Shown one piece after another: positions 55,885 through 62,684 of a stretch of DNA of 64,000 nt. The stretch comes from Rhodospirillaceae bacterium. GTDB lineage: Bacteria > Pseudomonadota > Alphaproteobacteria > DSM-16000 > Inquilinaceae. Made by a program: the position numbers and the translations under genes. The notes beneath the pieces were generated by a model that saw only the letters and a program-made list of their open reading frames with translations, was not told where the DNA came from and did not search any database. Numbering within the stretch: position 1 is the stretch's first letter; every line of letters begins with the position of its first letter. The stretch is taken from positions 2,895,501 through 2,959,500 of the forward strand of contig JACKIH010000003.1 in assembly GCA_020638575.1 (NCBI GenBank), in the 5' to 3' direction.

Positions 55885-56363
55885 TGCGCCGGCGCAGCGG
55901 AGAGATGGGCGATCAGGGCATCGACCCCGCGTTCCACCAGGTCCAGCACCGTTTGGAAATCGTGGTCGCCGCCATAGTAGGGGTCGGGTACGTCGTGGCC
56001 GCGCAGGTCGTCGGTGAAGTCCAGGAACAGGTGGACCTTGCCGGACCCATCGCTGCCGCTACGCTTGGCGAGGCGAAGGATGCCGGCGACGTGGCCGCGA
56101 TCCATGCCCAAGAGCAGGTCGAAGTCCTCGAAATCGTCGGCGATCAGGCGCCGCGCCGACTGGCCGGACAGGTCGTAGCCGCGCCTGAGCGCTTCGGCCT
56201 GGGCCCGCGGATCGGGAGGATCGCCCACATGGTAAGCCTCGAACCCGGCGCTGTCGGCGATCACGTCCAGCCCGGCGTCGGCGGCGCGCTGGCGCATCAC
56301 CGCCTCGGCGGTGGGCGAGCGGCATATATTGCCACTGCACACGAACAGAACTCGGGTGGTCAT
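55881..56363 (-). CDS. Low-molecular-weight protein-tyrosine phosphatase
   Basis: A 160-residue enzyme with the P-loop CSGNICRS (Cys9, Arg15) at the N-terminus and the general-acid loop VPDPYYGG. The start MTTRVLFVC at 56363 is preferred over 56372. Such phosphatases act on kinases or on arsenate. The fructosamine-kinase-like gene follows with a four-base overlap, and the sirtuin gene diverges from it, sharing a gap of about 69 bases. Confidence 0.92.
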   Translation of the reverse strand: MTTRVLFVCSGNICRSPTAEAVMRQRAADAGLDVIADSAGFEAYHVGDPPDPRAQAEALRRGYDLSGQSARRLIADDFEDFDLLLGMDRGHVAGILRLAKRSGSDGSGKVHLFLDFTDDLRGHDVPDPYYGGDHDFQTVLDLVERGVDALIAHLSAAPAQ

Positions 56364-56432
56364 GGGCCGCATCCCTCGGCTACGATTTTGCCAAGGGCGG
56401 ATGTACCGCGATCACGGGGGGCGGGCGCAAGC

Positions 56433-57158
56433 ATGCAGATCAAACCGGGCGATCGGATCGTCATCCTCACCGGTGCGGGGATTTCCAAGGAATCGGGCCT
56501 CGACACCTTCCGCGACCCCGACGGCATCTGGGCGCGCCATTCGCTGGAGGAGGTGGCCACTCCCGCGGGCTTCGCGCGCAATCCGGAGTTGGTGCACGCC
56601 TTCTACAATGCCCGGCGGCGGGCGCTCGCCGATCCCGACATCCAGCCCAACACCGCCCACCTGGCGTTGGCGGAGCTGGAGGACAAGTGGCCGGGCGAGG
56701 TGCTGGTGGTGACGCAGAACATCGACGACCTGCACGAACGGGCCGGCAGCCGCAACCTCATCCACATGCATGGCGAACTGCTCAAGGTGCGCTCGCTGCA
56801 CACCCACCGGGTGCTGGAGTGGCGCGAGGACCTGACGGTGGAGACGCCCTGCCCGGACACCGGACAGCCCGGCGGCCTGCGCCCCCATGTGGTGTGGTTC
56901 GGCGAAATTCCGCTGGAGATGGAGCGCATCGGCGAGGCGCTGGAACGCTGTGCCCTGTTCGTGTCCATCGGCACCTCCGGGCACGTGTATCCGGCCGCCG
57001 GTTTCGTGCGCGAGGCGCGCCTGTTCGGCGCCCAGTCGGTGGAGCTGAACCTGGAGCCGTCGGAAGGCTCCGATTTGTTCGAGCGCCACCAGCACGGCCC
57101 GGCGACGGAGATTGTGCCCGCCTTCGTGGGTGAGCTGCTGGCCCAGGTCTCATCCTAG
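56433..57158 (+). CDS. cobB: NAD-dependent protein deacylase (sirtuin)
   Basis: A 241-residue sirtuin that removes acyl groups from lysines using NAD. GAGISKESGLDTFRDPDGIW is the NAD-binding start, TQNIDDLHERAG holds the Asn/Asp site, and HMHGEL carries the catalytic His (about 113). The YxxR pair (AFYNARRR, Tyr58/Arg61) is the desuccinylase/demalonylase signature of class III sirtuins such as E. coli CobB. The usual four zinc-binding cysteines are missing; only one Cys remains in ETPCPDTG. The uracil-DNA glycosylase gene begins 10 bases downstream. Confidence 0.92.
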   Translation: MQIKPGDRIVILTGAGISKESGLDTFRDPDGIWARHSLEEVATPAGFARNPELVHAFYNARRRALADPDIQPNTAHLALAELEDKWPGEVLVVTQNIDDLHERAGSRNLIHMHGELLKVRSLHTHRVLEWREDLTVETPCPDTGQPGGLRPHVVWFGEIPLEMERIGEALERCALFVSIGTSGHVYPAAGFVREARLFGAQSVELNLEPSEGSDLFERHQHGPATEIVPAFVGELLAQVSS

Positions 57159-57167
57159 GTCCGCCGC

Positions 57168-57788
57168 TTGACCGGGGACGCCGACGCGCTGGCGGCGGTT
57201 GCCGCGGAGGCGGCCGCGTGCACCCACTGTGCGGCGCATTTGCCCCTGGGGCCACGCCCGGTGCTGCGCGTGTCGCCCACTGCTCGCCTGCTCATCGTCG
57301 GCCAGGCGCCCGGGACGCGGGTGCACGCCACCGGCATCCCCTGGAATGACCCCAGCGGCGACCGGCTGCGCGACTGGATGGGTCTCGACCGCGACCGTTT
57401 CTACGACGTCGCCCGTGTTGCCATCGTGCCCATGGGGTTCTGCTATCCCGGCCAGGACGCGGCGGGTGGCGACAAGCCGCCGCGTCCGGAATGCGCGCCC
57501 CTGTGGCACCCCCGGCTCTTGGCGCTGATGCCGGCGATCGAGTTGACCCTGCTGGTCGGCTCCTACGCCCAGGCGCACTATCTGGGAACGGCCCGCCGGC
57601 GTAGCATGACGGAGACGGTGCGCGCCTTCCGCGAGCATCTGCCGCGCGTCCTGGCGCTGCCCCATCCAAGCTGGCGCAACACCGCCTGGCTGAAGCGCAA
57701 TCCGTGGTTTGGCGAAGAGGTGGTGCCGGAGCTGCGCCGCCGCGTCGCCCGGCTGTGCGGCGGGCCGGACCATGCTCCAATCTATTAA
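57168..57788 (+). CDS. Uracil-DNA glycosylase family protein
   Basis: A 206-residue protein of the UDG superfamily. Motif A is GQAPGTRVHATGIPWNDPSG and motif B LPHPSWRN, followed by WLKRNPWFG. CTHC near the N-terminus (Cys18, Cys21), with Cys92 and Cys109 later, fits the four-Cys iron-sulphur pattern of family 4/5 UDG, although the family number is not certain. The only start in frame is TTG 57168. It follows the sirtuin by 10 bases. The gene ends inside a hairpin at 57763-57809. Confidence 0.82.
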   Translation: MTGDADALAAVAAEAAACTHCAAHLPLGPRPVLRVSPTARLLIVGQAPGTRVHATGIPWNDPSGDRLRDWMGLDRDRFYDVARVAIVPMGFCYPGQDAAGGDKPPRPECAPLWHPRLLALMPAIELTLLVGSYAQAHYLGTARRRSMTETVRAFREHLPRVLALPHPSWRNTAWLKRNPWFGEEVVPELRRRVARLCGGPDHAPIY

Positions 57789-57809
57789 TATCGCGGCCAT
57801 GTTCCGGCC
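57763..57809 (+). terminator. Hairpin spanning the UDG stop codon
   Basis: GGCCGGACCATG (57763-57774) pairs with CATGTTCCGGCC (57798-57809) in an 11 of 12 bp stem, with a 23-base AT-rich loop that contains the TAA stop. Possibly a terminator or mRNA-end structure. No T-run follows. Confidence 0.45.
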
Positions 57810-57985
57810 TGACGGATCGCGGAGCGATGCCATCGGATCGGATCAGGCTCGAAGTCGGCAATGCGCGGAATCGCTGTGAGTATGTGGCAATTTGCCGGGG
57901 TGCCGGTGCCGCTGGTGCGGTGCCAGGCGGTGGCCCATGGGGCCAGGCTTTGCCATTATTGCCGGCGAGTCGGGGAGGATGACGG

Positions 57986-58582
57986 ATGCCCCTAGCGGCC
58001 GGACGGATCATGCCACAGGCAAGTGGAGCGGATTTCAAGCTTACGGCGACCTTCGACGAGGCGCTCGCCGGGGTCTCCGACACCGCACGAGCCTGGATGA
58101 GCTACTGGCGATCGCTTGCCCCGCCTGGTGTGCTGCCGCGGCGCGACCAGCTCGACCCATCGGCGCTGCTGCGCATTCTCCCCAGCATGTCGATCACCGA
58201 GCGCGAAAACTCCGACACCCTCTGGCTGCGCCTGGTGGGCAGCGGCATCGTTGCGCGCATGGGCACCGACACCACCGGCAAGAACATCCTTGAAGTTCAC
58301 ATTCAGACGCAGCGTCAGGTGCTGCGCGCCCATCTGAACTTCGTGCTCGACCGGCCTTGCGGGCAGATCGTCCGGTTGGTGGACACCGACACCTCCGGCC
58401 AGCGCCTTGCGATCGATCTGTGCCGGCTGCCCATGGCCGACCGGGACGGCGCGCCACGCTTCATCGTGGGGACGGCGGACAGTCCGTTCCTGTGGTCGGT
58501 GCGGCCGCAATCCCCGGTGGAGACAGACGTGCAGGAGACCGTGTTCTTCGCATTACCGGGGACCGTGCCCGACCCAGCGTGA
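57986..58582 (+). CDS. PAS_5-family protein (copy 2)
   Basis: A 198-residue single-domain protein of the PAS_5 type. Core segments are SYWRSLAPPGVLPRRDQLDPSALLRILPSMS, SDTLWLRLVGSGIVARMGTDTTGKNI and NFVLDRPCGQIVRLVDTDTSGQRLAIDLCRLPMADRDGAPRFIVG. GGGGAGG lies about 9 bases before ATG 57986. It has no fused output domain. A paralogue follows at 58756. Confidence 0.8.
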   Translation: MPLAAGRIMPQASGADFKLTATFDEALAGVSDTARAWMSYWRSLAPPGVLPRRDQLDPSALLRILPSMSITERENSDTLWLRLVGSGIVARMGTDTTGKNILEVHIQTQRQVLRAHLNFVLDRPCGQIVRLVDTDTSGQRLAIDLCRLPMADRDGAPRFIVGTADSPFLWSVRPQSPVETDVQETVFFALPGTVPDPA

Positions 58583-58755
58583 CCGGACTTGCCGTCGGCC
58601 CGACCCCTTGCAGACCAAGGGACGGCACCGGGGATTCGCGCGTTGTGCGGCGATGGCCAACCCTGTGGTGTGCCGCCGCGACCTTTGCCACTATGCTGGC
58701 CCAGCAGCCCGGCAGTGCGGACACCGGGGCAGGCCAGACGAAAGCAGCGCAACCG

Positions 58756-59349
58756 ATGATTCGAGGCATGGCGCGATCGGGGAGCACGGAACTTGCGACG
58801 ACGGCCACCTTCGAGGCGGCCCTGGACCGGGCGTCGACCCTCGGCCGCATCTGGATGGAGCATTGGCGGTCGCTGGCGCCCACCGGCGCGCTGCCGCGGC
58901 GTGACCAGCTCGACCCGACGGGGATCCCCCAGCTCCTCGGCGACATGTCGATCATGGAGCGCGAGAGCCCGGACATGATCCATCTGCGCCTGGTGGGTAC
59001 CGGCATCGTCGACCGCATCGGCTTCGACCCCACGGGCAAGAACATTTTCGATGTCCACAACTACAAGAAGGGCGAAGAGGTCAGCGCCCATCTGAACTTC
59101 GTGCTCGACGAGCCCTGCGGCCAGATCGTCACGCTGACCGACACCTACTCGTCGGGGCGCAAGTTCACCGTGGACATCTGCCGGCTGCCCATGGCCGACC
59201 GCGCCGGGGTGCCCCGCTATATCGTGGCGGTGGCGCGCAGCCGCTTCTTTTCCGCCCTGGAGTTTGTCCAATCCGAACCGCAGATCCTGGCGGAGGTGAT
59301 GGACACCACCTTCTTCACCCTGCCGTCCGCCGAGCCGGCGGCACCCTGA
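58756..59349 (+). CDS. PAS_5-family protein (copy 3)
   Basis: A 197-residue paralogue of the preceding gene. Core segments are EHWRSLAPTGALPRRDQLDPTGIPQLLGDMS, HLRLVGTGIVDRIGFDPTGKNIFDVHNY and NFVLDEPCGQIVTLTDTYSSGRKFTVDICRLPMADRAG. By eye the central part is about 60% identical to copy 2. The start ATG 58756 aligns with Met9 of copy 2 (58010); no strong ribosome site is seen, and upstream in-frame alternatives exist. Function unknown, presumably signal sensing. Confidence 0.8.
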   Translation: MIRGMARSGSTELATTATFEAALDRASTLGRIWMEHWRSLAPTGALPRRDQLDPTGIPQLLGDMSIMERESPDMIHLRLVGTGIVDRIGFDPTGKNIFDVHNYKKGEEVSAHLNFVLDEPCGQIVTLTDTYSSGRKFTVDICRLPMADRAGVPRYIVAVARSRFFSALEFVQSEPQILAEVMDTTFFTLPSAEPAAP

Positions 59350-59385
59350 CAGCCGGCCAGCCGTCTGCAGCAGCTTGCGACGGCG

Positions 59386-59865
59386 CTACGGGGCCGGCGG
59401 CAGCGGCAGCGGACCGTGGGCCTTGACCGTGCGCAGGGCCACGTTGGAGCGCACGTCGGCCACCATGGGCAAGGTGAGCAGCCGTTCGGTGAGGAGCTGT
59501 TCGTAGGCCGCCAGATCGGGCACCACGATCTCCGCCAGGAAATCGGCCACGCCGGACACCATGTGGCAAGCCACCACGCCGGGAAGGGCGGCCAGCGCAT
59601 CGCCCAGCTCGGCGGCGTTTTGGCGGGAGTGGTGGGCCACGCGGATTTCCACGAACACCGTCAGCCCAAGGCCCACCTTGGCGCGCTCCAGCTCCGCCCG
59701 GTAGGCGCGGATCACGCCTGCGGCCTCCAACTGGCGGGTGCGCCTGAGGCAGGGTGAGGCCGACAGGTGGACGCGCTCGGCCAGCTCCACATTGGTGAGC
59801 CGGCCGTCCTCCTGCAACGCCGCCAGGATCCGCAGGTCCGTGGCGTCCAGTTCGGGTTTTGGCAT
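59386..59865 (-). CDS. Lrp/AsnC-family transcriptional regulator
   Basis: A 159-residue feast/famine regulator. An N-terminal HTH (about 24-53, LTNVELAERVHLSASPCLRRTRQLEAAGVI) is followed by an AsnC ligand-binding beta-alpha domain, including GVVACHMVSGVADFLAEIVVPDLAAYEQL. The ligand is probably an amino acid, but which one is not visible. The gene diverges from a small ABM-fold gene; the gap between them holds a candidate Lrp site at 59891-59905. Confidence 0.93.
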   Translation of the reverse strand: MPKPELDATDLRILAALQEDGRLTNVELAERVHLSASPCLRRTRQLEAAGVIRAYRAELERAKVGLGLTVFVEIRVAHHSRQNAAELGDALAALPGVVACHMVSGVADFLAEIVVPDLAAYEQLLTERLLTLPMVADVRSNVALRTVKAHGPLPLPPAP

Positions 59866-59890
59866 GATCCACCTGATTTCGGTCGAATTT

Positions 59891-59905
59891 TAGCATTTCA
59901 TGCCA
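59891..59905. promoter_or_regulatory. Candidate Lrp/AsnC operator
   Basis: TAGCATTTCATGCCA is a near-palindrome matching the 15-base Lrp consensus YAGHAWATTWTDCTR at 12 of 15 positions. It lies 26 bases upstream of the regulator start and in the shared divergent promoter region, so autoregulation and control of the ABM-fold gene are both plausible. Confidence 0.6.
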
Positions 59906-59997
59906 AACAGATCGGTCTGGGGGGTGGAGTTGGCAAGCACCTGCCCCGGCGGTCCGTGCTATCCCGAAGCCGGATCAAGCCAATGGGGGACCCTGCG

Positions 59998-60348
59998 ATG
60001 ATCGCGCGCGTGTGGCACGGCTGGACGGCGCCGGATAACGCCGACCGCTACGAAACCCTGCTGAAGACGGAGATCTTCCCCGGCATCCTGGCCAAGCGCG
60101 TGGCCGGCTTTCGGCATATCGAGCTGTTCCGCCGCGACCTGCCGGCCGGTGACGACGGCGCCGGTGCCAGGCCGGGCGAGGTGGAGTTCGTCACGGTGAT
60201 GTGGTTCGACACGCTGGACGCCGTGCGGGCGTTTGCCGGCGAAGACTACGAGACCGCCTATGTGCCGGCCGCCGCCAGGCAGGTGCTGGCGCGCTTCGAC
60301 GCCAGGTCGGCCCACTACGATATCCGCGCCCAAGAGGACGCGGCGTAG
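59998..60348 (+). CDS. Antibiotic biosynthesis monooxygenase (ABM)-fold small protein
   Basis: A 116-residue dimeric alpha/beta-barrel type protein: MIARVWHGWTAPDNADRYE, GFRHIELFRRDL, VEFVTVMWFDTLDAVRAFAGEDYETAYVPA. ABM-fold proteins include monooxygenases, isomerases and heme-degrading enzymes, so the activity is open. ATG 59998 is chosen; ATG 59983 is also in frame. It diverges from the Lrp/AsnC gene, which suggests control by that regulator. Confidence 0.78.
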   Translation: MIARVWHGWTAPDNADRYETLLKTEIFPGILAKRVAGFRHIELFRRDLPAGDDGAGARPGEVEFVTVMWFDTLDAVRAFAGEDYETAYVPAAARQVLARFDARSAHYDIRAQEDAA

Positions 60349-60487
60349 CCCGCCGTGGGGCAGGCTGCCCCGACACGGTCACATCCGTTCGCTATGGCCC
60401 GATGCGCAGGGGCGCCTTTTCGCCTTTGGCGGGCCGGGACCGCCAAACCGTGAAACGCCCCAAAGCCCGAACCGCAGCGGACGCCCC

Positions 60488-61852
60488 ATGCCCACACCCG
60501 ACGGCCAGCCGCCGACATCGCAGGACCTGCGCACGGCCAACGAGCTGCGCGGCCATGTGGCGTGGCTCGATACCATCACGCCGTTGGCCCTGGGCGTGCT
60601 CGCCGTGGCCTCGGGCATCTACACCTATCTCGGCGTCACCGGCCTGTTGGAACGCACCGGCGCGCTCAGCTTCCTTGCCGCCATCGCCTATTCGGTGGCG
60701 GTCTCCGTGGCGATCTTCGTCTTCTGGTCTTACGTCCTGCGCCTGCTGCCGGCGATGGGCTCGTCCTCCGGTCGGATCGGCCTGTTCGTCGCCACGCTGA
60801 TCGGTGCGGCGGCCATCGTCGCCATGTCGAGCTGGCTGAATGCGGCAGCCCTTGCCGGCTCCGCAGCGGTGGAACAGCACCTGGCCATCACCGTGCAGAA
60901 CTACCAGGCAGCCCTTGAGGGCGTGCACGCCAACGCCACCTCCGCCCAGGCCCTGGAGCGCGACGTCGCCCGCGCGCGGGCGAGCTTCGAGGATCTGTCC
61001 GAACAGGAACGCGACGGCGGATTGTCCGGTATCGGCGGGCAGGGGGCCGTCTACCGACTGTTGCGCCAGAAGACCGACGAGCTTGAAGCGCTGGAAGACC
61101 AGATCGCCGCCCAGACCGAGCCGATCGACATGGCCTTCGATCGCGGCAACGAGATCTTGAACCGCATGCGCGAGCTGATCGCCGAACAGGGGCCGATCGA
61201 GCTGCGCTCGGTGGCCTTCGCCGAACAGTCGGTGCGGCTGGCCGGCACCCTCGCCTCGCTGCGCCAACTCTCCGTGGCTCCCTTGGTGCAGCGCGCGGCG
61301 GAAGACCTGCGCGCAGCCGTGGTGCTGCCGGAACTGGACGGTGGCAGCGCCAGCGTGCGCACCGCCCAATCCACCACCATCCAGTCGGTGCTCAACGCCA
61401 TCGACCAGCGCGCCCGCGGCCTCGCCGAAGCGGCCCAGGAGGTGATCGACCGCCCGAGCCCGGCGGAGATCACCTACGCCCCCATCTCCACCGCCGAAGC
61501 GGTGATCCGCTATGCCAGCGACTTCGCGCCCTCCTGGGCCGGCGCCATCGCCATCGACCTGCTGCCGGGCGTGCTGGTGTTCATCCTGGCGGTCACCCAG
61601 TCGGCCATCCGGCGCGAGCGCCGCGCGGTGGGGGCCGAGCAGTTCATGACCCTGTCGGACCTGGAGTCCGCCATGGTCGCCATGCGCCGCATCGAGCGCA
61701 CGCTCGCCGGCATGCGCGAGGCCGATGTGCCGCCGCCGCCGGCCGCGAGCGAGCCCGCCGCAACGCCGGCCGTGGCGCCGGCCGAAGCGCGCGCCGGCGA
61801 CGATGCGTCCCACCGGCCGGTGGATGTGCCGCGGCCGCGGGCGGTCGACTGA
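60488..61852 (+). CDS. Membrane protein with long periplasmic or cytoplasmic coiled-coil region
   Basis: A 454-residue protein with three helices at the N-terminus (about 30-50, 62-86 and 97-122), a helical Ala/Glu/Arg-rich stretch of about 230 residues likely to form coiled coil, a fourth helix (about 355-377) and a Pro/Ala-rich tail. No domain is recognised. It ends 2 bases before the next gene, a ClpP-fold protein, so the two are almost certainly expressed together. It might anchor or regulate that protease. Confidence 0.75.
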   Translation: MPTPDGQPPTSQDLRTANELRGHVAWLDTITPLALGVLAVASGIYTYLGVTGLLERTGALSFLAAIAYSVAVSVAIFVFWSYVLRLLPAMGSSSGRIGLFVATLIGAAAIVAMSSWLNAAALAGSAAVEQHLAITVQNYQAALEGVHANATSAQALERDVARARASFEDLSEQERDGGLSGIGGQGAVYRLLRQKTDELEALEDQIAAQTEPIDMAFDRGNEILNRMRELIAEQGPIELRSVAFAEQSVRLAGTLASLRQLSVAPLVQRAAEDLRAAVVLPELDGGSASVRTAQSTTIQSVLNAIDQRARGLAEAAQEVIDRPSPAEITYAPISTAEAVIRYASDFAPSWAGAIAIDLLPGVLVFILAVTQSAIRRERRAVGAEQFMTLSDLESAMVAMRRIERTLAGMREADVPPPPAASEPAATPAVAPAEARAGDDASHRPVDVPRPRAVD

Positions 61853-61854
61853 GC

Positions 61855-62658
61855 GTGGCGGCGGCCCCGCCGTTTCGCGCCCTCGCTCTGTTGCCGCCGG
61901 TCAAGCGGGTGCTCCAGGGCGTGTTCCTGCTGCAGATCGGCGTCGCCGGCCTGCTGCTGGCGGCCGATTTCCAAGGCGACGGCCTGTTGGCCGATCCGCG
62001 GCCGATTGCACCTGAGGAGACCCGGCCCGTCGCACCGGGCGACCAGCAGCGCCGCTTCACGCCGCGCACCGTGCCGGTGCGCCCCGGCCCCATGCCGGCG
62101 GCCCCGATCCCGCTGCCCCGCGAGATGGGCAGCCTCGACTTCGAAGTGCTGGAGGTCCCGGAGCACGGCACCGTCATGCTGCTGAGCGGTTCCATCGGGG
62201 CCGGTGACAGCGACCGGTTCGAACGTGCCCTGGACACCGTGGAAGCCGATACGCCCATCGCAGCGGTCGCGCTGCATTCGCCGGGCGGGCGCCTGGTGGA
62301 AGCCCTGCGCATCGGCGAGATCGTGCGCCAGCGCGGCCTCGACACAACGGTGACGGCGGAAGCGGCCTGCATGTCCGCCTGCCCGATCATCCTGTTTGCC
62401 GGCGTCGAGCGCATCGTGTCGCGCCACGCCTGGGTGGGCCTGCACCAGGCCTTCGTCGATGAGGGCACGGTGCTGCCGACGCGCCTGGCGCTGATCGACG
62501 TGCAGGCCCTGCAGGGCGAGGTCATCGACTACACCGCGCGCATGGGCGTAGATCCGGCGGTGCATGTGCACACGCTGACGACGCCGCCGCAGGACGTCTA
62601 CTTCCTCGTCGAACAGGAACTCGTCGACTACCGGGTGGCGACCGAGATCATCGACTGA
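61855..62658 (+). CDS. Membrane-anchored ClpP/crotonase-fold serine protease-like protein
   Basis: A 267-residue protein with one N-terminal membrane segment (about 16-37), a Pro-rich linker (45-90) and a C-terminal domain resembling COG3904 (predicted periplasmic proteins with a ClpP-like fold). LHSPGGRLVEALRIGEIV (142-145 SPGG) forms the oxyanion-loop type motif, CMSACPIILFAG holds a candidate nucleophile Ser174, and GLHQAF holds His197. GTG 61855 lies 2 bases after the stop of the coiled-coil gene. The target is unknown. Confidence 0.78.
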   Translation: MAAAPPFRALALLPPVKRVLQGVFLLQIGVAGLLLAADFQGDGLLADPRPIAPEETRPVAPGDQQRRFTPRTVPVRPGPMPAAPIPLPREMGSLDFEVLEVPEHGTVMLLSGSIGAGDSDRFERALDTVEADTPIAAVALHSPGGRLVEALRIGEIVRQRGLDTTVTAEAACMSACPIILFAGVERIVSRHAWVGLHQAFVDEGTVLPTRLALIDVQALQGEVIDYTARMGVDPAVHVHTLTTPPQDVYFLVEQELVDYRVATEIID

Positions 62659-62660
62659 CT

Positions 62661-62684
62661 GGCCCGGCCCGGCCCGGCCCGGCC
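62661..62684. repeat. GC-rich pentanucleotide repeat
   Basis: GGCCC/CCGGC-type repetition (GGCCCGGCCCGGCCCGGCC) fills the gap between the protease gene and the convergent regulator gene. It is short and probably structural or slippage-derived. Confidence 0.7.
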
